A DNA stretch of 64,000 nt from Proteinivorax hydrogeniformans (GCF_040515995.1 NZ_CP159485.1:992001-1056000), one strand, 5' to 3'; counted from the first letter of the stretch, positions 26,071 to 35,534 are shown. The notes: generated by a model from the letters alone, not told the origin. A program made the numbers and translations.

Positions 26071-27342
26071 ATGGTTTTTTTAAAAAGAAAGAGCGTAATT
26101 GTAGCTTTAGCTAGTTTTGTCCTTATTTCTATCTTATTACTTATTAGTTTGGGGAATAAAGACGATGACAAGGTCGTTAACGCAGGCGAAGTATCTAATA
26201 TGCCGTTAGTTGAGGTTAAAGAGTTAGAGCCGATGGATTTGAAGGAGGTTTTTAATACCATAGGCTTTTTTGTGCCAGAAAACGACTGGAGGGTAACACC
26301 AGATACTGTTGGAACTGTTGAAAAAGTTTTGGTTACAGAAGGAGATATGGTAGAAAAAGATGAGCTTTTGTTCCAGCTAGAAAACTCTAGTCAAAAAGAA
26401 AGGGTGGAAGAAGCTAAGCAGGAATTAAGAGATGCTAGAAACAATCTTCAAGAGGCTAAAACAGAGGAAAACTGGTCGTTACAATCGGCAAGGGAAAGTT
26501 TAGATGAAGCTAAAGAGTACGAGGAGGAGCAAAAGCAAAAGTTAGAAGAAGCCAAAGAAGATTACAAAGAAGGTGAAATAGACAAAAGGGAGTTAGAAAG
26601 GGCTGAGGATCGCTACGACCTGGCGAAACGAAGGACAGAAAGAGCACAGGAGTTAGTTGATTCTATAGAAGAAGATGATAACAAAGATATACAGGAAGCG
26701 TTTTATGAGGAACAGGTTAAGTGGGCAGAGCGTCTTTTAGAAAGAGCGGAAAAGGAATACGAGAAAACTTATGTAAAAGCGCCTTCTGGAGGGGAAATCT
26801 TAAGTGTGCGCATTCAAAAAGGCGACACAGCAAACCCAATAACACCAGCTATAGTAATTGTCAGCCAGGGTAAAGTACATGTAAGCACATCTGTTTCAGA
26901 ACAGTATGTAGTGAAGCTAGCAGAGGGTGATTCGGCAAAGGTTACAGTTCCTGCTATTTCTGATAAACAAGTCAGTGGGACTATTACAGAAGTTGGTGTC
27001 ATGCCCGAGGATGGTGGGAGATTTTATCCTGTCAACATAATCCTAGATGAAAGCATAGATAATTTAAAGGTAGGCATGAATGCTCAAATCCAGCTAACTA
27101 TAGCTAGCGAATCCGATGTACTGGCCGTGCCTAGGCATGCAATAGTTACAGACGATGATGAAGATATGGTTTATGTATTAGATGAAGATAACTTAGTTCA
27201 TTTAAAGCCTGTAACTACAGGGATTTCTGAAAATGGTCTTGTGCATGTAGAAGGATTAAATGAAGGAGATAAGGTAGTGGTTGCAGGAATCTCTCGGCTA
27301 GAAGATGGCACAGAAGTAGAAGTTGTGAAGGAGGATAAATAA
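26071..27342 (+). CDS. RND efflux adaptor (membrane fusion protein)
   Basis: A 423-residue secreted, membrane-anchored protein. A transmembrane signal anchor spans 6-28. A lipoyl-like half-domain (VEKVLVTEGDMVEKDELLFQ, near 87-106) leads into a long coiled coil (about 110-235, rich in E/K/R). The second lipoyl half (YVKAPSGGEILSVRIQKGD) and beta-barrel and membrane-proximal domains follow. It connects or modulates the RND pump encoded 1 bp downstream. In a Gram-positive cell it acts outside the membrane without an outer-membrane channel. ATG 26071 follows AGGGGG. Confidence 0.9.
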   Translation: MVFLKRKSVIVALASFVLISILLLISLGNKDDDKVVNAGEVSNMPLVEVKELEPMDLKEVFNTIGFFVPENDWRVTPDTVGTVEKVLVTEGDMVEKDELLFQLENSSQKERVEEAKQELRDARNNLQEAKTEENWSLQSARESLDEAKEYEEEQKQKLEEAKEDYKEGEIDKRELERAEDRYDLAKRRTERAQELVDSIEEDDNKDIQEAFYEEQVKWAERLLERAEKEYEKTYVKAPSGGEILSVRIQKGDTANPITPAIVIVSQGKVHVSTSVSEQYVVKLAEGDSAKVTVPAISDKQVSGTITEVGVMPEDGGRFYPVNIILDESIDNLKVGMNAQIQLTIASESDVLAVPRHAIVTDDDEDMVYVLDEDNLVHLKPVTTGISENGLVHVEGLNEGDKVVVAGISRLEDGTEVEVVKEDK

Positions 27343-27343
27343 A

Positions 27344-30300
27344 ATGAATTTGTCTTCCTTAGGGATAAAAAGACCCATTGCAATGCTAATGGTAGTGTCC
27401 ATTATCTTGCTTTTAGGTGTTATATCTTTTACGATGATACCTGTTGATTTGTATCCAGAGATGGATCTTCCTGTTTTACTTGTAATGATGGATTATGACG
27501 GGGCAGGTCCCGAAGAAGTGGAAACGATGCTTACTCGGCCGATGGAGGAAGCTTTATCTACCCTTGACGGTTTAGATGAGATAAACTCCATCTCACAGCA
27601 AGGAAGAAGTATAATAATTCTAGATTTTAACTGGGGGACAGATATGAAATTTGCCTCCTTAGAAGCCCGTGAAACTGTAGATATGGTTTTAGGGCATCTT
27701 CCTGGCGACATATCTTCACCGATGGTTATGCAGCTAGACCCTGACATGATGCCAATCATACAACTGGGTATGGTTGGTGATTTAGATTATCAAGAGCTAA
27801 CAGAGATGGCAAACGGTGAAGTCAAAACCCGTCTTGAGAGAATCGAAGGGGTAGCAATGGTTGATGTAGCTGGCGGAGAAGAAAGAGAAATAAGCATAGT
27901 GGTTGATCCTTACAAGCTTGATAAATACGGGCTATCTGTAGAAGAAGTGGCGATGTCTGTTCAAGCTTCAAATATTGACGTCTCAGGTGGAACTATAGTC
28001 GATGGAGAAAGGGAATATGTCCTGCAGGTTTTAGGACAATTTAATGAATTAAAAGACATCGAGTCAGTCTTTATTGGCTCTGATAAATCAGGGACGCCAA
28101 TTGCTTTGGGAGATGTCGGTTATATCGAAGATAAAACGGTAGTGCAAAAGCCTATAACTACTATTAATGGTGAAGAAACTATATCTTTAGGTATAAGGAA
28201 GCAAAACGATGCGAACACGGTTGAAGTTGCAAGCTTAATACATGAGGAAATTGCAAAGTTAGAAGGAGAGCTTGCTGGTGACGTTAACTTTGAAGTTGTA
28301 ATTGATCAAAGTATGTTCATTGAAGAAGCTATTGATAGCTTGATAGAAGCCGGTGTTGTTGGAGCTATACTGGCTATGATAGTTTTATGGATTTTTCTTG
28401 GCAACTTTAGGGCGACTGTTATAGTAGGCGTTGCTATACCTGTATCGGTAATTGGTACCTTTGCTCTTATATATTTGCGAGGTGATTCTCTAAACTTTAT
28501 CACACTAGGTGGCCTTGCGTTGGGTATCGGTATGATGGTGGATAACGCTGTTGTAATTTTAGAAAATATATTCAGTAAAAGAGAAAAAGGCATAGAGCCT
28601 ACGTTAGCGGCCCAAAAAGGAAGTAAAGAAGTAGCAGGGGCGATAACAGCATCAACCATTACAAGTGCTGTTGCCTTTTTACCAGTAATATTTGTGGATG
28701 GAATTGCAGGTATTATTTTCGCACCTTTAGCGTGGACAGTTACTTTTTCTTTATTTGTTTCCCTTTTAGTAGCTATATCTATTATGCCGGTGTTAACTGT
28801 TAAAGTTATACCAGAGGGTATGAATGTTAATGAAAAAAATAAGTTCTCTCAGAAAGTAGATAAAGCGCTGGAAAGGCTTAAATTGACGTATAAAAACTTG
28901 CTTAAAACATCTTTATCAAAAAGAAAAGCTGTTGTGGCGCTGTTTGTACTTTTTATGGTATTTAGTGTGTTTTTATATTCCTTTGTAGGATTTGAGTTTT
29001 TACCAGCGATGGATGCTGGTATCTTATCTATAACTTTTGAGTTTCCCGCGGGAACAACCTTTGATGAAATGGAAGATGAAGTTTATCGAGTGGAAAGTTA
29101 TTTAGAGGAAATAGAAGAAATTGACCTAATCTCTACAGAGGTTGGATCTGGTGGAGCTTTTGATTTGTTTGGTGGCGCAGGAGGAAGAATAGATGTTAGT
29201 TTAGTAGATTTAAGGGACAGAAATCAATCGGTTTTTGAGGTGGCAGAAGAAGTAAGGGAAACTGTTCCTCCTAGACCGGGGGTAGATATGACAGTATCTG
29301 TTATGGACATGTCCGGCGGTGTCGGTGATGATGTAGAAATTATACTACGAGGAGATCAGCTGGAGATTTTAGAGGAACAAACTGAGTTGATTGGTAGAGC
29401 AATTGAGGGAGTAGATGGAATAAGAGAGGTGGAAACCTCCTTTGATGAAGAGTTACCTCAACTTAGCATAGAGATCGATCATAAGAGGGCGCAAAGTCAT
29501 GGTCTGACAAGTTATCAGGTTGGGGAATTTATAAATTTCGCCATGACAGGTGAAACTGTAACAATTTTTAGAGAAGACGGTTATGAATATCAAGTGGGGA
29601 TGGTGATGGATTATCATCACGATGTAGATATCCCTAACGTCCAAAATCTAAGCATTCCTAGCCCATTAGGCTACTCTGTTCCACTTAGGGAATTGGCAAA
29701 CTTTGAAGTAACCACCGCCCCAAGAGCGATACAGAGGGAAAACGAGATAAGAGCTGGTTATGTAACCGCTCAGCTTTTAGATAGAGATTTATCGTCTGCC
29801 ATGGAGGAGATACAAGAGGAAGTTGATAAGCTTGACATACCCGATGGTTATATCCTTGAATATGGCGGAGCATATGAAGAAATGGTCGATGCCTTTGATG
29901 GTTTGATACTGGCTTTAATACTGGGGATAGTGCTTGTATTTATGGTTATGGCAGCACAGTTTGAGTCATTGATTTACCCACTTATTATCATGTTTACCTT
30001 GCCTCAAACGTTCGTAGGTATCATAGCGGCGCTGCTTATTACAAATAGGAGCCTTAGTATAATAGCATTTATTGGTATTATTATGCTAGCTGGTATAGTT
30101 GTTAATAACGGCATTGTTATGGTTGATTATACAAACCAGTTATATCATGGAAAGAAGATGGAGCGTAAAAAAGCTCTGTTAGAAGCAGGGCAGTCAAGAT
30201 TACGACCTATTTTAATGACCAGCTTAACCACCATATTAGGTATGCTTCCGATGGCGTTTTCTGTAGGAGAGGGAGCAGAGGTGCGAGCTCCACTAGCTAC

Positions 30301-30439
30301 AGTTGTTATCGGTGGGTTAGCGGTATCGACTGTATTAACACTAGTTTTAATTCCGGTGATGTACAGCATTTTAGACGATTTTAAAATATGGATGGCTAAA
30401 AAGGCGTCAAACAAGAACAACAAAGCAACTAACTTATAA
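27344..30439 (+). CDS. RND-family efflux transporter (AcrB/SwrC type)
   Basis: A 1031-residue polytopic pump with the standard duplicated topology: TM1 near 12-30, a large extracellular loop to about 325, TM2-6 (about 330-480), TM7 near 525, a second loop to about 850, then TM8-12. The proton-relay aspartate region is in TM4 (LGIGMMVDNAVV, near 395). The duplicated motif in TM10 is MLAGIVVNNGIVMVDY. Proton-driven export of drugs, surfactants or lipids is expected. The Bacillus SwrC pump for surfactin is a family example. It forms an operon with the adaptor gene just upstream. Confidence 0.92.
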   Translation: MNLSSLGIKRPIAMLMVVSIILLLGVISFTMIPVDLYPEMDLPVLLVMMDYDGAGPEEVETMLTRPMEEALSTLDGLDEINSISQQGRSIIILDFNWGTDMKFASLEARETVDMVLGHLPGDISSPMVMQLDPDMMPIIQLGMVGDLDYQELTEMANGEVKTRLERIEGVAMVDVAGGEEREISIVVDPYKLDKYGLSVEEVAMSVQASNIDVSGGTIVDGEREYVLQVLGQFNELKDIESVFIGSDKSGTPIALGDVGYIEDKTVVQKPITTINGEETISLGIRKQNDANTVEVASLIHEEIAKLEGELAGDVNFEVVIDQSMFIEEAIDSLIEAGVVGAILAMIVLWIFLGNFRATVIVGVAIPVSVIGTFALIYLRGDSLNFITLGGLALGIGMMVDNAVVILENIFSKREKGIEPTLAAQKGSKEVAGAITASTITSAVAFLPVIFVDGIAGIIFAPLAWTVTFSLFVSLLVAISIMPVLTVKVIPEGMNVNEKNKFSQKVDKALERLKLTYKNLLKTSLSKRKAVVALFVLFMVFSVFLYSFVGFEFLPAMDAGILSITFEFPAGTTFDEMEDEVYRVESYLEEIEEIDLISTEVGSGGAFDLFGGAGGRIDVSLVDLRDRNQSVFEVAEEVRETVPPRPGVDMTVSVMDMSGGVGDDVEIILRGDQLEILEEQTELIGRAIEGVDGIREVETSFDEELPQLSIEIDHKRAQSHGLTSYQVGEFINFAMTGETVTIFREDGYEYQVGMVMDYHHDVDIPNVQNLSIPSPLGYSVPLRELANFEVTTAPRAIQRENEIRAGYVTAQLLDRDLSSAMEEIQEEVDKLDIPDGYILEYGGAYEEMVDAFDGLILALILGIVLVFMVMAAQFESLIYPLIIMFTLPQTFVGIIAALLITNRSLSIIAFIGIIMLAGIVVNNGIVMVDYTNQLYHGKKMERKKALLEAGQSRLRPILMTSLTTILGMLPMAFSVGEGAEVRAPLATVVIGGLAVSTVLTLVLIPVMYSILDDFKIWMAKKASNKNNKATNL

Positions 30440-30446
30440 AAATACT

Positions 30447-30480
30447 AAATGGGTTATCTCAAAGTGGAGATAACCCATTT
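30447..30480 (+). terminator. Hairpin terminator after the RND operon
   Basis: A perfect 14-bp stem (AAATGGGTTATCTC with GAGATAACCCATTT, loop AAAGTG), 8 bp after the stop. The T tract is only three bases. Confidence 0.7.
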
Positions 30481-30563
30481 AGGTACTTAATAATTACTTT
30501 ATTTACATAGCTAAAAACTTATGTTAATCGATTAGAGTTGTTATATTTGTTTTTGTTAATACT

Positions 30564-30598
30564 AAAAAAAGGAGCACCGTGGTTTACGATGCTCCTTT
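30564..30598 (-). terminator. Terminator of the 53-residue minus-strand gene
   Basis: Read leftward, AAAGGAGCA and TGCTCCTTT form a 9-bp stem followed by seven T residues. It begins just beyond the stop codon of the small gene at 30611. Confidence 0.75.
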
Positions 30599-30610
30599 AA
30601 TGGTATTTAT

Positions 30611-30772
30611 CTACTCAGGCTGAATAAATTCTAATACTTCTTTGGGGTTAACTTGATATAACTCGCTTACTTCTTTTACTGCGATTTCAATGCAGATGCC
30701 TTCTTCTATCATTGTTAGAGCTTGTGATGCGGCACAAATTACTTTTCGTACTGAGTTTTCGTTTTTAACCAT
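30611..30772 (-). CDS. Small 53-residue protein of unknown function
   Basis: A leftward frame from ATG (30772-30770) to TAG (30613-30611), with AGGGGGT 8-9 nt before the start, a candidate promoter further upstream (TTACAA, 17 bp, TTATAA) and its own terminator. The product (MVKNENSVRKVICAASQALT...PKEVLEFIQPE) is soluble, helical and acidic at the C-terminus. The segment EIAVKEVSELYQVNPKEVLE could be a small helix-turn-helix. No family recognised. The complete set of expression signals is the main evidence that it is a real gene. Confidence 0.65.
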   Translation of the reverse strand: MVKNENSVRKVICAASQALTMIEEGICIEIAVKEVSELYQVNPKEVLEFIQPE

Positions 30773-31008
30773 TAGTTATTACCCCCTGATTTACTGGCGC
30801 AAGAGTTTCTTATAATACTACTTTAGGTATCATTGTAACATATTACCTTAAAAAAATTAAGCGTTTTTGTCTTACTGTGTCGAAGTGGCACGTTTAGGAG
30901 CATTAAGGCCCACTACTTACTGAAGTTTAACCTTATTTATAAAGGATATAGAGAGCGCTTTGTCGAAAGGAAATTTATACGAGGTTGGAAAGTTTGTGAG
31001 GTGTGGAT

Positions 31009-31239
31009 ATGCTAACTATTAAGTGTGCCAAATGCAAAACAAAACTTTATAAATATCATAAGATTGGCAAGGGGAAATTACTTAAAAGCCACAAAACTAG
31101 AATCAAAAAGATTTATAACCTGAAAAAGGAAGACCGTCAATACAAGTGTAGCTGTGGGAATGCTGTGGGAACAGATGAAGGAGAATTTATAAAAATGTCA
31201 AACCAAGCCTTTACATACACCGGGACAAAAGAAAGCTAG
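31009..31239 (+). CDS. Small zinc-ribbon-like protein
   Basis: A 76-residue basic protein with two cysteine pairs: CAKC near residue 6 and CSCG near 47, spaced as in a zinc ribbon or rubredoxin-like knuckle. A lysine-rich middle (HKIGKGKLLKSHKTRIKKIY) suggests nucleic-acid binding. ATG 31009 is 5 nt after TGAGGTG; the GTG at 31003 overlaps that site. The radical SAM gene follows 17 bp downstream, so they may be one unit. Exact family unknown. Confidence 0.7.
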   Translation: MLTIKCAKCKTKLYKYHKIGKGKLLKSHKTRIKKIYNLKKEDRQYKCSCGNAVGTDEGEFIKMSNQAFTYTGTKES

Positions 31240-31256
31240 AAAGGATGTAATTTAAT

Positions 31257-32873
31257 ATGACGAACGTTGCAATCGTAGATGGATACCTCGATGAACCATC
31301 TTGTTTGGGGGTTCCTCCATATATAGCTCCTCATGTTCGATATACATATGGTGGATACATGCAAGCGGGAATTAAAAAAGATAAAATACACTATTTTACC
31401 ATCGATCAGCTTCGGGAGGATGATGACATCGTCCAAAAGCTTAAGACTATGGATATGGTCACCATTATCTCTGGTACAACTGTACCTGGTAAATATCTAG
31501 GTGGAAAACCTATAGCTTTAAAGGAGATTGACTATTACGCCGGCGTTGTTAAAGGAAAAGTAGTTCTAAGTGGGCCTATAGTAAATGTCGATATTAATTT
31601 TGAGCAGGTTGACCACGTTGCCTGGGAAATACCAGGTGCTTTAGAATATAAATTATTAACTGATATAGATATAACAGAAAAAGAAACACCCCAAGAAATT
31701 ATAGATACTTGGGCAAAAGTCGGTGCAGAGGTGACAAGGCTGCATCCTAACTTTCCGGAGCTTGTTTGCGAAATAGAAACGTTCCGAGGTTGCCCCAGGC
31801 AGAGTCACTGTTCTTTTTGTAGCGAACGACTAAAAAAGGTTACATATCAACGAAGTGTTAAAGGGATAATTGAGGAGGTTAAAAGGCTTTATAGTCAGGG
31901 GAACAGAAACTTTAGGCTAGGAGCTCAAACAGATCTTTTGCTTTTTGGTGCTAAGCAGGAAAAAAACAGCTTAATTCCAAACCCTGAGATTATCGAAGAA
32001 CTTTATAAAGGAATAAGAGAGGTAGCACCTGATTTAAAGGTGTTACACATGGACAATATAAACCCTGCTACTATAGCTGACTACCCCACTCATTCCAAAC
32101 AAGCTTTAGAGGCCATAGCAAAGTATAATACGCCGGGAGATACAGCGGCCTTTGGTCTAGAATCTGCTGATGAAAAAGTTCTTAAAGCTAACAACATTGG
32201 AACCGATGTGGAAAAAACTTTTAAAGCTATAAAAATAATGAATGAGGTGTGTGCTTTTAGAGAAGGGGGAATACCAAAGCTACTTCCAGGTATTAATCTT
32301 CTTCATGGACTTTCAGGTGAGTCTAAGCAGACTATGGCCAAAAACTATGATTTTTTAAGTCGAATTTATGAAGAAAATTTGATGGTTAGAAGAATAAATA
32401 TTCGCCAGGTTAACCCCTTGAGAGTATATAAAAGTAGCAAGGTTAATGCGTACAAGTTTAAGCAGTATAAAGAGAAGATAAACGAAACGATAAATAAACC
32501 AATGCTTAAGCGAGTTTTTCCAACAGGCACTTTAATGAAAGACGTTATTATTGAAAAGGTACAAGGAAAGCTAGGGTTTGGACGACAGTTAGGAACATAC
32601 CCTATTTTAGTAGGTGTATACGGAGATTTTGCAATAGGTGATAAAGTAGATGTAAAAATTGTGGACTACGGTCATCGTTCGCTGACAGGTGTACTTACAG
32701 GACTTAAAATCACAGATGCCTCTATCGACCAGTTACAGTCCCTGCCTGGCATTGGCAAAACTAGGGCTACAAAAATTTTTATAAACAAACATGAGATAAA
32801 CGGTGAAAGTGATTTAAAGCGGATATTGCCAGACTATGATGCTAAAAACATTAGAGGTTTGATTGCTTATTAA
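31257..32873 (+). CDS. Archaeal-type radical SAM protein with TRAM-like and HhH domains (COG1031-like)
   Basis: A 538-residue Fe-S oxidoreductase. Residues 1-165 resemble a cobalamin-binding-like domain. The radical SAM cluster motif is RGCPRQSHCSFCSE near 182-195, where the cysteines are spaced CX5CX2C rather than CX3CX2C. A TIM-barrel core follows, with GAQTDLLLF and AAFGLESADEKVLKANN. The part near 435-480 (LGTYPILVGVYGDFAIGDKV) looks like a TRAM beta-barrel. The C-terminus holds a helix-hairpin-helix (LQSLPGIGKTRATKIFINKH). TRAM plus HhH point to an RNA or DNA substrate. I recall COG1031 as mainly archaeal, so transfer is possible. ATG 31257 follows AAAGGATG. Reaction unknown. Confidence 0.8.
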   Translation: MTNVAIVDGYLDEPSCLGVPPYIAPHVRYTYGGYMQAGIKKDKIHYFTIDQLREDDDIVQKLKTMDMVTIISGTTVPGKYLGGKPIALKEIDYYAGVVKGKVVLSGPIVNVDINFEQVDHVAWEIPGALEYKLLTDIDITEKETPQEIIDTWAKVGAEVTRLHPNFPELVCEIETFRGCPRQSHCSFCSERLKKVTYQRSVKGIIEEVKRLYSQGNRNFRLGAQTDLLLFGAKQEKNSLIPNPEIIEELYKGIREVAPDLKVLHMDNINPATIADYPTHSKQALEAIAKYNTPGDTAAFGLESADEKVLKANNIGTDVEKTFKAIKIMNEVCAFREGGIPKLLPGINLLHGLSGESKQTMAKNYDFLSRIYEENLMVRRINIRQVNPLRVYKSSKVNAYKFKQYKEKINETINKPMLKRVFPTGTLMKDVIIEKVQGKLGFGRQLGTYPILVGVYGDFAIGDKVDVKIVDYGHRSLTGVLTGLKITDASIDQLQSLPGIGKTRATKIFINKHEINGESDLKRILPDYDAKNIRGLIAY

Positions 32874-32958
32874 GGTGCAAAAAAAATGATTAAGAATATA
32901 AATGTTTTCAATAGCAAAATATAATAATATCCTGGTTTATTTAAGGAGGTAATTTAAG

Positions 32959-33120
32959 GTGAAAGGGAAAAAAGGAGATAGACTGCGTAGACCTATCGAA
33001 AACCAACAGAATGCTCCATTAAATAACAGGGAAAGAATAAAAGCCCATTCTAGAGTTCATCTACCAAACGAAACAGAAGTAAAAAATGCGAAAGAATGGG
33101 TGGATAGTAACGAGAAATAG
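32959..33120 (+). CDS. Small DUF3787-like (spore-associated) protein
   Basis: A 53-residue basic, disordered protein (MKGKKGDRLRRPIENQQNAP...). Its C-terminal half, VHLPNETEVKNAKEWVDSNE, matches the pattern of DUF3787 proteins in spore-forming clostridia, described as spore surface proteins. Start GTG 32959 is preceded by TTAAGGAGGT, and a terminator follows directly. Family assignment is from memory of the C-terminal pattern. Confidence 0.65.
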   Translation: MKGKKGDRLRRPIENQQNAPLNNRERIKAHSRVHLPNETEVKNAKEWVDSNEK

Positions 33121-33122
33121 CC

Positions 33123-33153
33123 AAATGGCATCCTTTTTTGGGATGCCATTTGT
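33123..33153 (+). terminator. Terminator after the DUF3787-like gene
   Basis: An 11-bp perfect stem AAATGGCATCC / GGATGCCATTT around a T-rich loop. The tail is short (TTTGTT). Confidence 0.7.
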
Positions 33154-33302
33154 TGATATATTCTTATCTGTAAAAAAGTTTTTATTTGCCAACTAGCTTT
33201 AAAAGCGTGTATAATACCTTTTATAGGTAATTTATTTTGGCGTTAGTAATAAACTTTAGAAGTTAGTGTTAGATAACGTTTTTAAAAGGAGTGAGGGTAA
33301 CT

Positions 33303-35081
33303 TTGGAAAGCGCGGAAAAGGTTTATAAAAATCGGCACAAAAAGTATTTTAAGCTTTATAAAAATCAGAAGAAAAAAAGTTCTTTTTTTAGCAACTTGAG
33401 GTTGTTATCAGCTTTGCTAGCTGTGTTTGGGTTTATTTCACCGCTTTTTTTCCCCCAGATTGCTGGACTTGAAAACTTTATAGGACTTGCATTTGTTATT
33501 TTATTTATAGTTTTTATTGTAATTCACGGGCGGGTTAAGGAGAAAGAAAAGTATTTAGAAGTTATAGCTAATCTGAACAACCAAGGACTAGAAAGGCTTA
33601 AAGGCAACTGGAGAAGCTTTGAAGACCAAGGGGATGATTATGTTGATGAACATCATTTTTTTACATATGATTTAGATATATTTGGTAAGAACTCATTGTA
33701 TCAGTGGATAAATACAACCACAACATTCCTTGGAAGAGAAAAGTTTGCCAAGGTCTTAAAAAATCCACCTCAGGATATAGAATTGATAAAAATGAGGCAG
33801 GATGCAATAAAAGAGTTAGCTGAGAACATAGATTTTAGGCAAAACCTGCAAGGTTATGGATTGCTTTCTAAAGAAACCTTAATAGATCCAAAAGGTTTGA
33901 TAGAATGGACAAAAGAAAAGACAGCGAGCACTTTTATATACTCGTTGTTACAGTTTTTCCCGATATTGACTTTGGCGGCCGCTTATATCTCCTATTCCAC
34001 CAATGTTCTTGCGCCATTTGCTATAGCTGCTATACTTCAAACTTTGATAGCTATTCTTATCTTTTCAAATGCGGGAAGTCAACTTCAGAGATTAGGAAGA
34101 TATAAAGATCAAATAGCTGCTAATGCATATTTGTTAGAGATGATAGAAAGCTATGAGTTTAAGTCTCCCCTTTTATCTAATCTTCAAAACAGGATGGCTC
34201 GTCAAGGAAAAGCCAGCGACAAACTTAGACGGTTAGAAAAAGTAATGTCGCTGCTTTCAGTTAGATTTCAACAGTGGTATTTTCTTTTTAACATACTAAC
34301 TTTATGGGATACTCATTGTATATTGGGGCTTAATAATTGGAAAGATAAACACGGCGTTAAAGTGGACGTTTATTTAGAGGTTATTGCAAGCTTTGATGAG
34401 CTAAGCTCCTTTGCTGTACTGAACTTTGAAAATAGTGATTGGGTAACTCCCCAGCTGACAAAAAAACCACAAGTTAAAGGGCAAAATGTCGGGCACCCAC
34501 TAATAGACAGAAACGAAAGAGTGGGCAATGATATTTTTATAGGGCCTAAATCTCCGATACTTATGATAACAGGTTCTAATATGTCAGGAAAGAGTACATA
34601 CCTTAGAACTGTAGGCTTTAACTCTTTGTTAGCTTATTGCGGTGCCAATGTATGCGCTAAAGATTTTAGGATTTCACCGATGAAAATTTCAACATCTATG
34701 AGAGTGCAAGATGATATAAATAGTAATGTATCCTCCTTCTATGCCGAGCTTAAAAGGGTAAGAACTATCCTTCAACAAGCTAAAGAGGGGAATAAGGTGT
34801 TGTTTTTGTTAGATGAAATATTTAAAGGCACAAACTCAAAGGATCGTCATGCAGGAGCAAAAGCTTTGATTAAAGAGCTTTACACTTATGAGGCCATGGG
34901 GCTAGTATCCACTCATGATCTGGAGCTAGCTGAGCTAGAAAATGAAATTGCTTTAAAAAATTATCACTTTACGGAGCACTATGTCAATGAAGATATTAGA
35001 TTTGACTATAAACTTAGAAGTGGTGTATCTCAGACATTTAATGCAAAGTACTTAATGAAAAAAATGGGTATAAATGTGTAA
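33303..35081 (+). CDS. Membrane-anchored MutS-like ATPase
   Basis: A 592-residue protein with two hydrophobic hairpins (about 32-72 and 205-255), a helical core, and a C-terminal MutS ATPase domain. Walker A is GSNMSGKSTYLRTVGFNSLL near 418, Walker B VLFLLDEIFKGTNSKDRHAG near 500, and the H-motif GLVSTHDLELAEL near 540. It lacks the N-terminal mismatch-recognition domains of MutS, so mismatch repair is unlikely. It belongs to the MutS-related group with membrane segments, of unknown function. TTG 33303 is chosen because GTG 33291 lies inside the AAAAGGAG site. It stands alone and ends in a terminator. Confidence 0.85.
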   Translation: MESAEKVYKNRHKKYFKLYKNQKKKSSFFSNLRLLSALLAVFGFISPLFFPQIAGLENFIGLAFVILFIVFIVIHGRVKEKEKYLEVIANLNNQGLERLKGNWRSFEDQGDDYVDEHHFFTYDLDIFGKNSLYQWINTTTTFLGREKFAKVLKNPPQDIELIKMRQDAIKELAENIDFRQNLQGYGLLSKETLIDPKGLIEWTKEKTASTFIYSLLQFFPILTLAAAYISYSTNVLAPFAIAAILQTLIAILIFSNAGSQLQRLGRYKDQIAANAYLLEMIESYEFKSPLLSNLQNRMARQGKASDKLRRLEKVMSLLSVRFQQWYFLFNILTLWDTHCILGLNNWKDKHGVKVDVYLEVIASFDELSSFAVLNFENSDWVTPQLTKKPQVKGQNVGHPLIDRNERVGNDIFIGPKSPILMITGSNMSGKSTYLRTVGFNSLLAYCGANVCAKDFRISPMKISTSMRVQDDINSNVSSFYAELKRVRTILQQAKEGNKVLFLLDEIFKGTNSKDRHAGAKALIKELYTYEAMGLVSTHDLELAELENEIALKNYHFTEHYVNEDIRFDYKLRSGVSQTFNAKYLMKKMGINV

Positions 35082-35082
35082 A

Positions 35083-35137
35083 AAAGGCTGTCTCTGTAGG
35101 AAAATATTCCTACTATGAGACAGCTTCTTTTTATTTG
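35083..35137 (+). terminator. Terminator after the MutS-like gene
   Basis: AAAGGCTGTCTC pairs with GAGACAGCTTCTTT (one bulge); an inner stem GTAGGAA/TTCCTAC is present. A T run follows. Confidence 0.8.
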
Positions 35138-35266
35138 AGCAATGAGCCTTTAATAGTTTGTTTCCAATTATCTCTTAGAAATGTATGAATTTAGAATATT
35201 TGTGCTAAAAATGTGAAAAGTATATGATAAGAGTTTTACGAAAATAAAGTCTGGAGTGTGAAAAAG

Positions 35267-35422
35267 ATGGGTAAATCAAATCGTGGTAGAGGCATCATAG
35301 ATAAGCCTAATAGAGGAAGGGGTACCTGCCCTGTGTGTGAGACCACAGGGATTAAGTTGCTTTATGATAATGAATTAAACAAAGAGCCGGTAAAGGTTTG
35401 CAAAAGGTGTCGAAACAAATAG
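35267..35422 (+). CDS. Small zinc-ribbon protein
   Basis: A 51-residue very basic protein with CPVC at 21-24 and CKRC at 45-48, a treble-clef or zinc-ribbon spacing. The N-terminus has two copies of an RGRG motif (SNRGRG, PNRGRG), common in RNA-binding tails. ATG 35267 has GGAG 10 nt upstream, and a strong terminator follows, so it is a single-gene unit. It resembles ribosome-associated zinc proteins but no specific family is claimed. Confidence 0.75.
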   Translation: MGKSNRGRGIIDKPNRGRGTCPVCETTGIKLLYDNELNKEPVKVCKRCRNK

Positions 35423-35423
35423 C

Positions 35424-35457
35424 AAAAAAGGTTGTCAAAATGACAACCTTTTTTGTT
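35424..35457 (+). terminator. Terminator after the small zinc-ribbon gene
   Basis: A 14-bp stem AAAAAAGGTTGTCA / TGACAACCTTTTTT with a 3-nt loop. Confidence 0.88.
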
Positions 35458-35534
35458 ATAGGAAATTTAATATTTGTTAACAAAAAAATAAATTAAATAA
35501 TTTATAATTAAAATAAAAAGGAATTGATTAGCAA

